Assembly (NCBI GenBank): GCA_022316685.1
Contig: JAKJHU010000068.1
Location: 2,108,001-2,172,000, forward strand
Direction of reading: 5' to 3'
Source: Progne subis subis
Lineage: Eukaryota; Chordata; Aves; Passeriformes; Hirundinidae
DNA length: 64,000 bases
In this document: piece after piece, positions 41,230 through 56,247 of the stretch
Layout: every line of letters begins with the position of its first letter
Numbering within the stretch: position 1 is the stretch's first letter
Program-made: the position numbers and the translations under genes
The notes under the pieces: model-generated
Seen by the model: only the letters and a program-made list of their open reading frames with translations
Told to the model about the DNA's origin: nothing
Database searches by the model: none

Positions 41230-44200
41230 TTTCGTATCTTTTAAATCCAGTTTTTTAAGTTCTGGAAAAGCTGTGTGACCCTTCCTGGCTTTTTACTAGT
41301 GCTGTAAGTCACACGCAGTGCTTTCCCTGAGTTTGTTTGTTTTTTTAATCTCTCAGTGTAATTATGGACATGAACATGCAGTGTTTCCTTAGAGTTAGAA
41401 GACCACACTATGGGGTAGAGTGCCAGTATAACCCTTGGCCAGTATAGGGGTACTGCTGTGTTCAGGTGAGAATAACTAATTAAGGCCAAATTCACGGTGG
41501 CAGCTTCTGCAAGCTGCTGCCACTATCACTGCAGTTAGGTTTGCTTTCTTTTGGCATTAAGAGACTCGGGTCCTGAGAGACTGACCTAGCTAGTTAGTGG
41601 GTTTGTTAGTTTGGAGAGGAAAAGGATTTGCACCCAGAACTGAGCAAGTGATTTCCTCTCAGTGGTGTAGTGAAACACTAAACCTTGTAATGCATTTCTG
41701 CCCTGGTTTGGTGGGTAAGTAGATGAGTAATTAAGATATTTTGTTTGTCACGTGTCCTTGCAGTGTATTAGTAGGCTTTGGCTTTCACCAAACACTGGGA
41801 AAATTAGCAAGGGTAAAGTGTAATTATGAAGTCATACATGGTCTCAGTGCTGGTGCTGAAAACACAGAAATTCAGCCTTCAGGCAGGAGTGTAAACTGTG
41901 ATGCATGGGCAGTGGGTTGGTCATGAACACAGCAGAGGAATGGCTGGAGTGGTGAAGATGACATGTGAGGGGTTTTTGGAGGACTTTTTCAAGATTATAC
42001 CTCCAGTCATTTGGTTGCTTTTTGGCAAACAAAAGAGTTTGTGGGAAACAGTAACAAACAGTAAGTAAAGAATGAAATGTTTTGTTTTGTTAAAGAGTTT
42101 GGTTGATTTTAGTGATCAAGAATCTTAAACTTGTGATTTTTCACATGAATATCTAATATTACCTGTAATAACATCAGTAGGTCATTGAGCTCGTTAGAAA
42201 GAAATAATAAATAGGAATTAACTAGCCTTTTGTCCCTTCTCAGTAAGCAGTGCTTATTCTTACATTAGAATGCCAGTGCTGTGGTCATTATAGTATAACA
42301 GCGTGAGCAAGACAAGAGCGGCAGGGAGATGTGATTTCTGTGATGGATTGGTTGAATAAAGAGATACTGCCTACTTGCAGATCTTTTTTCACTCTTGCTT
42401 TTATGATATATGTGCTCATTCCAAAAGAGATTTGCAGGTTCTCTGGTAGGTAAAATGTTGGCCATCAGCTCACAGCTAATTCCCAGAAGGTGTTGGCTAA
42501 AACCTTTCTATTAAGTTATGACCTCCTTGGTGATGTGTTCATAGCTGTTGAGCTCAGTCACATTTCCCTGCTCGTGTGCCCTGCTGTGTTCTGTGGTGGT
42601 GATGCCAGGGCAGAGTTTGGCTGGAACCCTGTGAATCACACCACAATCACCGACTGCCCCACTGTGATGGCACCCACTCTCAAAAGCCTCGCTAGGAATG
42701 AAAAGCAAAGCACGAGAGCATGGACTGATAGATGTCCTCCCAATGCACATGAAGATATCAAAAGTCAGAATTACAGCTGTATTTCCTCCAGTGTGGAGTG
42801 AAAGGAGTTCCTGTGCACCCTCTTAGGAGCAGTGACTGAATCTTATCAACAGAGCTATAATTCTGTCTTCATTGTTTTCTCTCCTTCACTGTGTTTTAGG
42901 ATTGTACCAGTAACATTGGCATAGTTACTGAGACCAGTCTAGTTACAGCAAAACCTTCCAGAGGTTTTACCCAAGCAAATATGCTGTATCTTCATGTCAT
43001 GTTTGCTATTGTATGACTTTGCTATTGCTTGTGAATCTGATCTTGCATCGTTTGCTTCTTGTCTCTTTGGACATCGTGTGGTTTTGAGAGGAAGTTCTTT
43101 CTTTCATCTGTTCCCAGGTGTTGAGTTGCCCTTCCTTTAATGTCTAACAATATCTTTCTCTCATTATTATAAAAATAAATTTAAAAAATAATTTTTAAAA
43201 TCTTCTCTTAGGAAGTTGAATGAGTTGTTTGTGGCCTGAGTTTATTTTCTAGTCTAGCAAAGCAGTGTTTTCAAAACAAGTTCTAAACCAGTGGCCACAA
43301 ACTTCTAAGAGGTCCTACCCTTACTTACTTGTCTACTTCTTGCCTTTTCTGGCAGTAGTGACTTACACACTGGATAGACCATTTCCTGCCAGCCTTCATC
43401 TACTCTTACTTTCCCCATGTATTCACTACACGTAGGTTATGGCTCCTGTCCACAGATCCAGTTGAGTACTCAATATGCTGCAAGGGTTTGATGCTTCTCC
43501 CATGTGATACAGAAGGATGCAAAGGGCAAACACATCTCTGTGTGAATTGATTTATGCAGGAGATACCTGTGATTAAGCTCCCAACCCACTGGATGTCACT
43601 ATTGTTCCACAGAAATTCACCCATGGACTATTTATCTAGCATTGAGGGCTGACAGCAAAGACCATTTGTTTGCAACAAACTGAAAATTTCTAATTGTATT
43701 TGCAGGAATATTGTACATTTATGCTCATTTTGCAATTGAATTTTATATCAAGGTTCACTGTTTCATAGTAATAAGAGAAGAGCGTTGCCAAACCTTCAGC
43801 TGTGATGACTCTGGAAGTGCAGATAGTGAGTCATGAAAACCAGCCAGCAGAGAAGCTTGCAGTCATTATGCTCAAGCCACTTGTTCTCATTATTATTCTC
43901 TTACTCTGCAGTTGCTGGAGGTGATCTCAACACAGTGAATGAACATTACCAGTCTCCTCAAATTTGCTTAGTACATTAGTTATTTTCTTTTCCCAAAGAT
44001 GTGCATTCTGTGTGATGTATTACTTTGAAATAGCTCTTGAATATTCCAAGAGCTGGGTTGCTGAGAGCCCAAGCAGTCCACTGGAGAGGAGGATGCCTTG
44101 GTGCAAGGGGACTGGATTACACTCCCAGTCCTCAGCTGCTGTGTGATCCACCAAATTATCTGAAATCTCCCATGTCTGTTTGCCATCATCTCTGTCTCAC

Positions 44201-44450
44201 AAAGTCCTGACTGCCCTTAAAATTTTTGGGTTGCTACAATAAAATGAGGCAGTCTGGATCTTCCATCCAACATTTGTCTCAACATTGTCTAAATACATGT
44301 GGATTCAAACCCAATGAAAACGACAATGGGCATGTCAGAATTCTGCACTTTGTCTGCAGCTTGAAAAGCCCTGGTCTTCAGTGGTAGCCCCAGAACACCA
44401 TACACGTCTCAGGAAAAGGAATAGTAAATTGCTAAAAATCCCAAAAATGT

Positions 44451-44516
44451 ACAGAAAACAAACCTAAAAAACAAACAATCAGAAACACCCCCCCTTCCCC
44501 CCCAAAAAAACCCCAC
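44451..44516. repeat. A/C-rich low-complexity tract
   Basis: AAAC-like units followed by C-runs and A-runs. Confidence 0.9.
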
Positions 44517-45754
44517 TTCAAACCCCATTTCTGCTCTGCTGAAATTGGAATATGTAGATGGTATCAGCTCCATTAAGGAGGAGCCAGATCATTGGGAGGC
44601 ACTCAGTCACATCTCCTTCCTCAGCTTAGTGCCTAAAATGCTTGTGTGAAGGCTCATGGGTTTGTGAGAGGCACCATAGCTGCTGTGGCTCTTACTTTGA
44701 CACCCTCTGAGCATTGCTTGGCATTGCCCCAGCGAGGTTTTGACAGTTTTGTGAGACTGGCACCAAATTATCCAAAAACCAAGACAAAGTGGGATCAAGA
44801 TTTTAGATTTTAGAGAAGCAAAGGAGAAAATTCTTAGCTGGAACCTTTGAGGCTTCAGCACTTCATTTGTATTCAGGAGAGGGGCAGCCTTTCACAGGGA
44901 CTAAAAGTTGCTCAGCTAAGACCAAGTCGGTCCCCTAAGATTATTAGAATTTGTGACTCTGGTGTCCTTGCCACCCAAAACAAGTGACTTCTGGAGTGTT
45001 TCATTTGGCAGTGGTGAAGCTCAGTTTAGCTGAGTTCATATGGGTTTTGCCCACACGAAAACATGGAGTTCATAATGTGTTTTAAGGTGCTGTGGAGCTG
45101 GTTTAAAATGTTTTCTAAGCCATAGGCACTAGAGTGGAATTTAAAACCTTGGCTCAGAGGCCTTGGGCTGTGCAGGAAGCTTCAGAGAGTCACACCAGGC
45201 ATGTTTTTTGTGTAGTCAGACAGTGACTGCATTATCAGTGACAATGGCAATTACACACTGACCCCTATGTGTTTGGAAATACCTGCACCTGGGGTTTTCC
45301 AGCAAGGAATGAATTAGTTGATCTGAGCATGTCTCTATATGAATACAAATGCTGGAGTTTTACTCTATTTTTGTTATCCATCCATGATTAATGGTGGACT
45401 GGCCTTATTTTCTTTTTCCTGCCTATAATAGAGAATTTTTCAAAGGGAGCTAGTGATGATTTTACAGGTATCACCTTCTGAAGGAGGCTTTGGATTGGCT
45501 CCTTCTGAGTAGTTATGTTTATCAACAAGGCATTAAAGAAATACAAAAGAAAGCATATAAAATCTAACTCAATTATAGACAACTCTCACAATCACAGTCC
45601 ACTAAGAAGTTTTAGAAGATGTATTGAATATTTTTGAATAACAAAAATTCTAAAGTAATAGTATGAAATTACTTTCTAATTGCTGTTTGCAGTCCTAAAA
45701 TGAAATATAAAAATTTAATCTTATTTTTAGATGTATTTATGTTTGTACACGAAC

Positions 45755-45795
45755 ACACATGTGTGTGCGTGTCTGTCTGTATGTATGTATATATG
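45755..45795. repeat. TG/TATG simple repeat
   Basis: TGTGTG, GTCTGTCTG and TATGTATG units in succession. Confidence 0.8.
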
Positions 45796-47265
45796 AACAT
45801 CCATACATTTTGGGCCAAATCTCTTGTATTTTGGCTGTGCCTGATGTTAGTCACCACTGCAGAGGTGAAAGCCTCTGAAAAATACAGGGATGGTTCTTAA
45901 TGTGAAGTTCATAGCAAACTCTAATGCTTCAGTACAGAGATAACCAAGATGTGCTGGTAGCAAACTGAATCCTATAGCAGCCAAGATAATTAAATCTGTC
46001 TTGAATTTTCAATAGCAACTTCCAAGGTACAACTCAAGTGAGTGTGCTTGCACGGTTAATGGTGTGGGGTCCTTGTTCTCAGGGAAGTGGGGTCTCTCTT
46101 GCAGGGCTCACTACAGTCTCAAGCTTCCACCCTCAGCTATTTCCTCACCACTTTCCTTCAAAATGAGAATGGTTTCATGCTATGAAAAAAACCCCAGCCC
46201 AAACCCCTTCAAATGTATTAGTTCTTTTAAGAGAGGTTTCTAGCTTTGTTTTCATTGTATCAAGCATGTTTCAAGGTGATTGGCTCTGACTGGGTTTTTT
46301 TCCAGTAACAATTCAGGAGAACCTTCTGTTAAGGTTTTGCTTTTTCTAATCTGCTGCAGTGAAACTGCCTTGTAGAAATAATCCCTCCCAAGTGATTGAA
46401 GATGTGCAGTTTACAAAGCCAAATCAAGTTGCAAAATAGAGATAATTAAATTACTGACTTCTATAAAGGTGCTGCTGTATTATTTCATACCCTCCCTTCC
46501 TGATAATCAAAATAAGAGGTATGATTTATTTGCAGATATGGGGGGTATTATATTCTTCTGCAGACAACAAAATACATGATTTTGGGAGAAGAAAGGCAGG
46601 GAATAGCTGGGTTACAAGTCTGTATTTTGCCCAGAACCACTGGTGTATGACTAGACATTAAAACTGAGTATCTCTGAATTCTGTAATGTCATTAGGGTTT
46701 TGGTAAGAGAAAAAAATGATTTGTCACTGATTTATGTAAAAGGATTTTTGGGTGTGCTCCTCTCACAGCCGTGAATAACCAGTTTTCTCTGAAAGCTCTT
46801 TGCAGCTGTAATATGTCTAAAATGCACAGTGTTTGGCATTTTAAGTGATGTAGCTTTATTTAGTTATTAGAGGGACACTGTGCAAAACATAACACACAAC
46901 CTTAGCAAGCCTAACCCAGCAAATAAACAGAAATAGAAAAAAATGATGAATTTTAATGGATTCCTCAGCTACATTAATGCCTTTGACAGCCTTGAAAAGA
47001 GAATTCCTAATGAGAACTGAAACAAATGTGTGCAGGAAGTGGTCTTGCTTTTGCTGCTGCACATTTGAGTTCCTCTAATTGCATCAATAAGGAATTTCTG
47101 CTCCTCATCTAATGAATGCCTTTTGATTGCCTTCTGAAAGGCAACTGGTTGTAGGGATAAACACTGGCACCTTTTGTATGAAGTCACATAAACAGGTTTC
47201 AATTTGCTAGCTATCAGCCCTAGAAACAGTGTTACAGTGCAGTACAGTAAATCCCACTGTACCTT

Positions 47266-47271
47266 TTTATT
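47266..47271 (-). terminator. Candidate polyadenylation signal for the short LRRTM3 transcript
   Basis: AATAAA on the minus strand about 630 bases after the stop codon, in an A/T-rich stretch. Further copies occur downstream (for example 46855-46860), so which one is used cannot be decided from sequence. Confidence 0.25.
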
Positions 47272-47897
47272 TTTAATTTTTTCTTAAGCCTAGGTTTCCC
47301 TCTGCTTTGCCTCTGGTGTGATATCTCATGTCCTAAGCATGCTGTTTAGTCTCTCTTGTGTTGGACAGCAATCCGGCATTTTTTCAGAGCTGTGCCTGCA
47401 CCATCTCTCTCCTCAGACAACTTAGAATTCATATGATGCTACAGTACCTGGGTCTTTACTTCATTCTGGGCTCAAAAACTGAGTTTTAAAGCAAGCACTG
47501 GGGTTGGGGAGGCAGAGGGGGGCACCTTGAGTTTGATTTTTTTTTCATTGTTGTCATTTTTCTCCCTAAACAGAGGCACAGTTGGTGCAGGTGCAGTGGA
47601 CTACTTATGAAAGAAGTTTTCTATTTAAAAACAAGAGAGACTTTAATGAAATCAGTAGAGGGTTTGTACAATAGGTATTGTATTAAACCAGAGCTCAGGC
47701 TTCACATTGATTGCAGTATTTAAATTTCAATGAGTTGATTATGTATGAGAGTAAAATGACCAGTATTATGAACGTACAAAAAAGGGACATAGAAGAGCTG
47801 TGCCAGAAAAGTGAGAAAAACGTTCCCTTTATAGTCCCTAGAGTTCAATAAAGCACCACTATTTCCCAGCTTTTAAAAGCTCTTTTATCACAATGGT

Positions 47898-49772
<1,875 letters not shown>

Positions 49773-49776
<4 letters not shown>

Positions 49777-50100
49777 CCTTTGTGTTGTTCAAAGGTCGTC
49801 CTTAGGTCTTTTGTTTTTTGCTTAGCGTGCCACAAGCATGGCAGCCCCTGTCAGCTGCACTGTAGTGAGTCAGGGCTCGCTGACACCCAGGAAGAAAAAT
49901 TGGACCCCTTGGGAGATGGACCGATTTTGGAACATTATTCTTTGCCAGCCGCACAGAACGCTCCAAGAATAAATCAATCCCGACGCGGCATTCGCAGCAA
50001 AACGTCAAATTCTTCCTAGGTGATGGGATCTTCACGGATATTACGCTTTTGCATCTTTCTAGTTAGGAACCTGGCTGTTAAAGCGTTGCTTCGTAGGCGA
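49773..50100 (-). other. LRRTM3: LRRTM3 exon 1: 5' untranslated leader and start codon (upstream limit uncertain)
   Basis: On the minus strand the sequence reads aaaggATGG then GTATGT, so the start codon plus one base is followed at once by a splice donor (GT at 49772-49771). The start has A at -3 and G at +4, a strong initiation context. The leader between here and the CpG island holds several upstream ATGs (50104, 50054, 49991, 49935, 49839), each with a stop before the main ATG. The transcription start is not visible; it is placed in or next to the CpG island by inference. Confidence 0.75.
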
Positions 50101-50480
50101 GCATGTTGTCGGGTGCCGGGCGCAGCGCTCAGCGCCGGGAGCTGCCGCCCCCGTGCGCCACGGGCCCGCGGCTCGCAGCCGGCCGGGCGCGGCAGGTGCG
50201 GGGAGCCCGGCCCGGGACGCGGCTCCGGCGCTGCCGCGCTCGCATGCCGACAGCTCCGGCCGGCTGTGGCGGGCTGGCGCCGGGCGCTGCCTTATGTAAA
50301 GCTGCCCCCAGCGGCAGCGGCACCGCGGGCATGTGCAGTGCCTGCCTTCCCTTGCAAATGAGGCGGCTCTCCCGGGAGAGCGGCCGCCGCTCGCCGCGCG
50401 GTGGGCAGCTCCGTGCGCGCTGCGGAGGGGTGCCGACCCTCTGTGGTTGTGAGAGCTCCCCGCAGCCCTGAGCTTAAGAG
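50085..50480 (-). promoter_or_regulatory. CpG island, probable LRRTM3 promoter
   Basis: An abrupt GC-rich block dense in CpG, with A/T-rich flanks, lies immediately upstream of LRRTM3 exon 1 on the minus strand. It holds GC-box-like and NRF1-like strings, a near-octamer (ATTTGCAA on the minus strand near 50350) and a perfect 16-base palindrome at 50366-50381. The open frames crossing it are a by-product of its composition. Assignment to LRRTM3 rests on position; a bidirectional start cannot be excluded. Confidence 0.8.
50366..50381. repeat. Perfect 16-base palindrome in the CpG island
   Basis: GCTCTCCCGGGAGAGC equals its own reverse complement. It abuts a GCGGCCGC string. It could be a dimeric factor site or chance in GC-rich DNA. 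Confidence 0.7.
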
Positions 50481-53339
50481 CTCAGCGGCAGCTGCCAAGA
50501 CTTCCGTCTCAAGGCCTGACGAGACGTTTACGGGACATAGATACAAAAATTTGGTCGGAAGGGTTTTTTTTCTTAGTGCGTTAGACGTGTCCACGTAACC
50601 TTTTTGAAGTCACTCATTATTTGCCGGTGAATTATTCGCCCCCTCAGCGTGTCTCTTAACAGGTGCTTTAGTGTGGACACTATTTTTTTACAACATGAAA
50701 AATGTTTTTGGGAATGACATTTTGTCTTTTTGCTTTCTTCTTCTCTGTTAAAAGGCTCGGTGTCAGGTTAGAAGAGAGTACTGTGCTCATTTATTTCCCA
50801 ACTTGCTGTCACTTTGTTCCACAACACTAACACTTGGACCACAGGCTTCCAGAACCTTTACAACACAGCGACTAAGCGGCTTGGTGTAGTACCTTAATGA
50901 GGTGACTTGTTTTTACTGTCACTTAGGTCATGGACAGAATTTCATGTGAAGGTACAGTAATGCTGAGCTTTTTATGTGTGTGATGCTCTACAGTCCTCAT
51001 ATATCACCAAGAGAGCCACCTTGTCTTTCCTTCGTTTTCCCTTCCCTGCATGCTGTAGGGAACGATCACATCCTCTCATCTGGGCAGAGCAAGGGTCAGA
51101 TGGTGTTACAGCAGATACACTGTGCTGGCAGAATTCCTTCACCGAGCAGTATGTGATCACAGATGACGGCGGGCAAGTGGAAAATACTGGCTTTGTCGTG
51201 CAAGAATGGGCAGGAGGCTGAAGAGAAGTGTACTGCTCCTTAGAAGACGAGTGTGGAGTGCAGTCCTCAAATGCAACCAGACAGTGCAGAGAACCACTTT
51301 GCCTTTCTGGGGGCGGATCCTTACCCTTGGAATCATGTGCTCTGGCTTTTCTCTAATTATTCACTGCTGTGAGAATAGAATAACTTAAAATGAAGTGAAA
51401 CCTACAATTTTCCAGGCATTAAAACGCCACCTTTGCTAGTACTTAGGCTGTGAATGACCTCAGGTTTATGGTAATCTCACTGGTATTAATGCACCAAACC
51501 CGAGTCCCTAAATGAGGAGCGCAGCTACTGGCTAACAGCTACAAATGTCTTGTTACGTCAGAAATATATTCCTGCACCATGGCACATTCTGTGAGAATTC
51601 TTCTCTTTGGGACAGATTGGTGGAGAGGGAAAGGGTTAATTGCTCCATTAATCTCTGCCAGTGTCACCATCTCCCAGTCTCTGCTACAGCTGGTTTGGGC
51701 TCTGCAATCGGGTCTGTACGGTCGAGCGACAAACTGCAGAGTGCACTGGGAACTGAGCTGTTCTGCTGACAGCAGTGTCATGTGCCAGTCTGGTGTCCTG
51801 GTGTAGGCTTTCCATCACTGCCTTGGAGCGTCTCTGTTCTTGATGCAGCAGGGAAAAGACAGTTCAGACCTTTGGTAAGTCACTTTTGTCTTTTGGAACT
51901 GCTGCTCCTCCTTTGTTGACAGCAGATGTCTGTGAGAGGTAGACTCTTTATTGAAATTACTCTGTTAGGTTCCTAAACTTAAATGGCCTGAAATTAGGTC
52001 TGACTCTTCACCTGGTTCAAACACAGCGTGTAAAACTTCTAATAACATCCAGATCCTTTCTTCTGAGGAATTGGTACAACTGAGTATACAGCTGGCACTC
52101 AGCCTTCTTCCCAAACTTTGCCTATTCTCTGGCTTTTCCTTTTTTTGATTTTCTCCCTCCTCCACCTTGGTTGTGGAGTTAACAGGTAGCTTCTTGGCCA
52201 CCATGAGTCAGCAGAGCTTTAGCAGCTTTCCTAGGGTTTTAATAATTGCCAATACACTGGACTAATAAGAGGGAACAGTCACTCTTTACCAAGAGTTATT
52301 TTCATTTTTCTGAAAGGGGTGAGACATCAAGACTTGAACAGAGTGAGCATCAAATCTATGTTAATGGATTGCCAAATTGAATTTTCTTTACTGAGATCCT
52401 TTTTGAATTACACAAGCAGGAAAAGTGCCAGAAAAAGAGTTTTTTAAAATTACATTTCTGTATCTTTATACAGCAGAATAACTTCTTCTCTATTTGTGGA
52501 AATAAAGCGCCCAATATGAAACAAATCCCAGTATGAAAGATTTCTTATAAAAACTCAGACCGATCTGGCCATATAAACTATGACAAATAGAGAATGAAGT
52601 TAAAGCTGTGTTTTACATAAGAAGATACCTTTGCCTTGTATCAGCTACACCTTGTCTATCAGTGCACCCCTGCTGGGTAACCATTCAGCTCATGCACTGG
52701 GAAACAAGACCTTGAGGCCCAAGTGGTTGGATTCTCTTATGGGTAAACTGTGGATAGCTTTCCTTAGACTGATCCCACAGCTCCCAAGTGCCCCAAACCT
52801 AGGAGTTTACTGATGCCTTGGTGTGAATTTAGCTTGTGCTGTGTGTGAGTTCTGTGCATTCATTCTGCAGGACAGTTGCTGTAGGCACAGGGCATTGTGA
52901 GCTCACCTCTGTGTCGCTGCCTGGCAGCTCTGCCTCCTGTCCTGGCCTGGAACAGCAGTTCCCAGTCAGGAGCAAGAAGGTGCAAGTGACCAAAATCCCA
53001 CTGACCTCATGCTGGCTGAGCATTAGTGCTCAGGAACAACTTTATTCCATCTGCCTGAGAGGAAGGTATTTTAGCCAATTCTGCAAAGAAAAACCTCCTA
53101 AGAAAAAGATTGTATTTATTTGTGTAGTCTTGAACACAAAGTTCAAGTCTGTGTTTTGGGGTTTCAGCCTTAAATGTAAACTGAGATACCACAGAACCTG
53201 AGATGCTTGTAAATTTTGAGTTTTATGACTCCATAATCACTCTAATTTTTTTTTCCTGGGCCGTTTCAGAGAGGAAAATGGCCTAGATCAGGAAATACCA
53301 GTGGCAAATGTGTTACTAGATATGCCCTAACATCCATCC
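50481..53339. other. Intron-like sequence upstream of LRRTM3
   Basis: No recognised exon or repeat family. LRRTM3 enhancers could lie here but nothing shows it. Confidence 0.45.
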
Positions 53340-53945
53340 AGGTGAAAAGAAATGTGTTGGGCAGAGCCTGTGATGAACACGTTTTTCTTCATCTACACGA
53401 CAGAGAAATTCAAAGTTGTTTGGAAATTACCTGCTATGCTAAGGTAGTTGTAGGTGTAGAAGAAAGGATTACAGTCATCTCACCCCTGATAAGTCACAGT
53501 GTACTAATTGCCAGAGGAACAGCCTTGCCCTTAATGGGTTGCAGCTGTGACTAACAAAGATAAGTATGATAAAAGGAGTGGGTTGGTTGGCTAGAGGAGG
53601 ACTTTGAAGATGGGGATGCTGAGGGTGGACCTGGAGGAAGAGGAATGATCCTGAGGAAGGAACTAGTGAAGGGACAATCCAGAAGGACTGGGCAAAACAG
53701 GGGAATTGCTGCTGAGGTCAGTTTGTGTCTGCAGTCAGAGTTTAGCAGGAAATAACCAGCAGTCAGAGGCTGTAAGAGAAACCTACAGCAGGAGCTTGCT
53801 GCAGCCAGAGTCAGTGAATACTTGGAATCAGGATAACTTAATTGTAACAAGGAATAAACCAGGACCCTTTTCATGCTGTGGTTAACCAGAAGTCTGTGTC
53901 TTGGCTCGTATCTACCCCTAACGAGAGGTCTGCTGCAACCATAGT
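53340..53945 (+). mobile_element. Possible endogenous retrovirus LTR
   Basis: The stretch has an LTR-like order: a TATA-like gataaaagg at about 53567, a purine-rich middle, AATAAA at about 53852, and a terminal segment ending near gctgcaacca. No TG...CA ends with flanking duplications could be fixed, so the limits are approximate. It could instead be ordinary purine-rich sequence. Confidence 0.4.
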
Positions 53946-55793
53946 GATAGTCCTGTTTTTTTCTCTTGGTGCCAAGTTTTCAGCAGGTTTTCTGTCTGGG
54001 TATTGTTCTAGATGGACTTCACTGCTATCTGGTTTTGTACTAATTTGCTTCAATTTAATTTCATATTTGGTTTGGGGTTTTCTTTTATGGTTAAATTATA
54101 GTGTGTTTTCTTTTTCCATTCATTCTGGCTGAGTTCTCTGTATCTAGATGTGACTTCCCTATGGAAGGCTTAGTATGAACTGCAGCTAAAATAGTAAATA
54201 GTGAGAAAAAAGGTGGCATTCACTGTGAAAGCCTGCTCCTCTACAGAGCTGGTTTGGAATTGAAACCTTTCACAGAGGAAAGGGGAATCAGCAAATTGTG
54301 CATTTCTTAGGATTATGAGATGGTACCTGTAGTAGCCAGGTACATCTGTTTACTAAGTACATTTGAAAAGGGGAGGGGGTGACTGGATTATCAGGTGTCA
54401 GTAGGGCAGGGGAGGGACGTAAACTTCTCAGAGTATAAGAAAGCAGGTGCTGGTGGGATCCGTGCAAATCAATCAAGAGCCTTACCCTGTTCTGTCACGT
54501 GGTTCACCTTAAGCATGTAATATCCTGAGGAAGGCTTACTCTTTAAAATCCTTTTAATGATGATGTTACAGAGAAGAAAAAAGGAAAAAATTAAAAATTT
54601 GTTACTCCCTTGAGAAGTACATTTGATGCAGCTTGAGCTTTTCTAGACATAGGGCGTTACATTCATAGTGCACGAACTTTGGAATTCAGACTAGACCAGA
54701 ATACAGCATTTTCCTGCTCGCAGGCAGAGCTCTTGGGTCTGGGAGTGTGAATCACACATCCCTTTGGGGACCTGTAGTTAGCAAGTGCTGCACTGTGTTC
54801 TTTTTGGGTTCATGAAGTGACACCGTGTGTCGTTCCCTTGACTTTATTCCTCTATAAAGAAGCCAGGAGTCGGCTGGGTTAGCAGTAGTAGCTTGCTCTA
54901 AATGGTACTGTAGTGTGCTATCAGTGTATCATTAAGAGAGATAAGTCTAATAAAATGTGTCTGCAATTTTTGAGCCAGTGATTAAATGAACCTGCTGTTC
55001 CATGAGGATCAGATTAGAGCTGGGGGCGTATAACTCCCGGTGTAAATATCAGCGTGTGGGACGGCAGAGGGAAACTCGGGATGCAGCCTTTGCTGAAGGC
55101 AGACAGAAAGAGAGGGGAGTGTGAGAAAGCCAGGTTCAAGGAACGTGCAGGCAAGGGAAATGGAGGCAACAGAAAATGTTCTGAAGAAATAGGGGAAGAG
55201 GGTTGAGACTAGAGGATCTTATCCCAGGAGTTGACTTGTACTGCCTTAATGGACCGTGGTGGTCAATGGTAGGTGAGGGAGATGGATAAATCAAAATACT
55301 CTTTATCTTCTGTTAGAAACCGCGATTTTGTAAGGTCTGCCCCTGCCCCTGTGGGGGTGAAAGGATCCCATGTTACACTCTCCAAGGAGTGTAGGAGCCT
55401 CGCTCCACTCTGGGCGTCAGTGTGCCGTGTAACGGGGGATGGTTTGCAGGGGACAGCAGGGCCACATCTGTCAGTGTGTGTGCCCAGCAGGGCTCCTCAG
55501 GGCCTTGGCACACAGCCACTCTGGCTGTCGCTTCCCTCACGCACAGTTACACACTTGGATAAGAGAGCTTTTCCAGCTGGGCACTTCTCGTTAAGTCTTA
55601 GCATTGTGGACAGGTCACAGGGGCCCCTGCACTGCCCTGGGGGAGCTGAGGCTGCACACAAACCTTTGTTCACACTATCCACTGCCTGGATTTTTCCAGA
55701 CCCAGTCCTATGTCCTTAGGCCTTAATGAGGCATTGGACACATAACTGTTCCTGACTAGCTTTTTGTCCTATGATTTTGGAGCTGTTTGAGGG
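53946..55793. other. Intron-like sequence
   Basis: No recognised gene. 54845-54965 has a TATA-like ctctataaag and a later AATAAA, too little to call an LTR. GC content rises around 55320-55700. Confidence 0.4.
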
Positions 55794-55798
55794 TGAAA

Positions 55799-56032
55799 GG
55801 AATGAGAGACTTGTCTGTACAAACTGTGGGTTTGCTAGTAGATAAAACTAGCACTGGTAGATAAAAGAAGCAATGGGAAGGATTCCACTGATCGATAAAT
55901 GGAATGAGAGGCTTGTCTTTACAAACTGTAAATAAATAGGATATTTATTAAATTAAATAAATAAAATAGGATACTGAGAGATGAAAGGAACAATGGGAAG
56001 AACCAGAAATTCCATAGTAATTCCACTGATTG
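55799..56032 (+). repeat. Internal duplications in the LTR U3 region
   Basis: ggaatgagagRcttgtctKt recurs at 55799 and 55901 (102 apart), and a ga-aaag-a-caatgggaag segment with a following attccactgat recurs at about 55860 and about 55980. An AATA-rich stretch (about 55928-55970) lies between. Duplicated enhancer-like units are common in retroviral U3. Confidence 0.8.
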
Positions 56033-56164
56033 ACACAAGGAAAAGAAAAAGGGAAGGTTATACATTAGAAGGGGGTCTTAGGTATTAGACATTTTGGGAG
56101 GTCTGTACTTTCCTAGTACCTCAGCCAGTGGGGAAGAGGCAGAGGGACAGGTGGCCGGAAATTA

Positions 56165-56247
56165 GGATAAAAAGGATGCTGCATCATCCAAAATTTTGAG
56201 AGACGCCAGGGGAAATGCCCCGTGGCCTGTCTCTTTATTCAAATAAA
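56165..56247 (+). promoter_or_regulatory. LTR TATA-like box and polyadenylation signal
   Basis: ggataaaaagg at 56165-56175 and AATAAA at 56242-56247 are spaced as in a compact retroviral R region. Function is inferred from order only. Confidence 0.5.

Larger units (their letters stand above)
35856..47897. other. Sequence 3' of LRRTM3, intron-like
   Basis: It includes the LRRTM3 3' untranslated region next to 47897 and, farther away, A/T-rich sequence with only simple repeats recognised. No exon for a long LRRTM3 tail and no CTNNA3 exon were recognised. Confidence 0.5.

Noticed and set aside
49802..50035. 77-codon minus-strand frame in the LRRTM3 leader
   Set aside because: It starts with GTG and has no ATG start; the short ATG-initiated upstream ORFs are better supported.
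50020..50594. Overlapping Arg/Ala/Pro-rich frames of 65-122 codons
   Set aside because: CpG-island composition leaves few stops on any strand; no domain or conserved start.
54845..54965. Possible third LTR (TATA-like box followed by AATAAA)
   Set aside because: No ends, no duplications and no other LTR features; such signals are common by chance in A/T-rich DNA.
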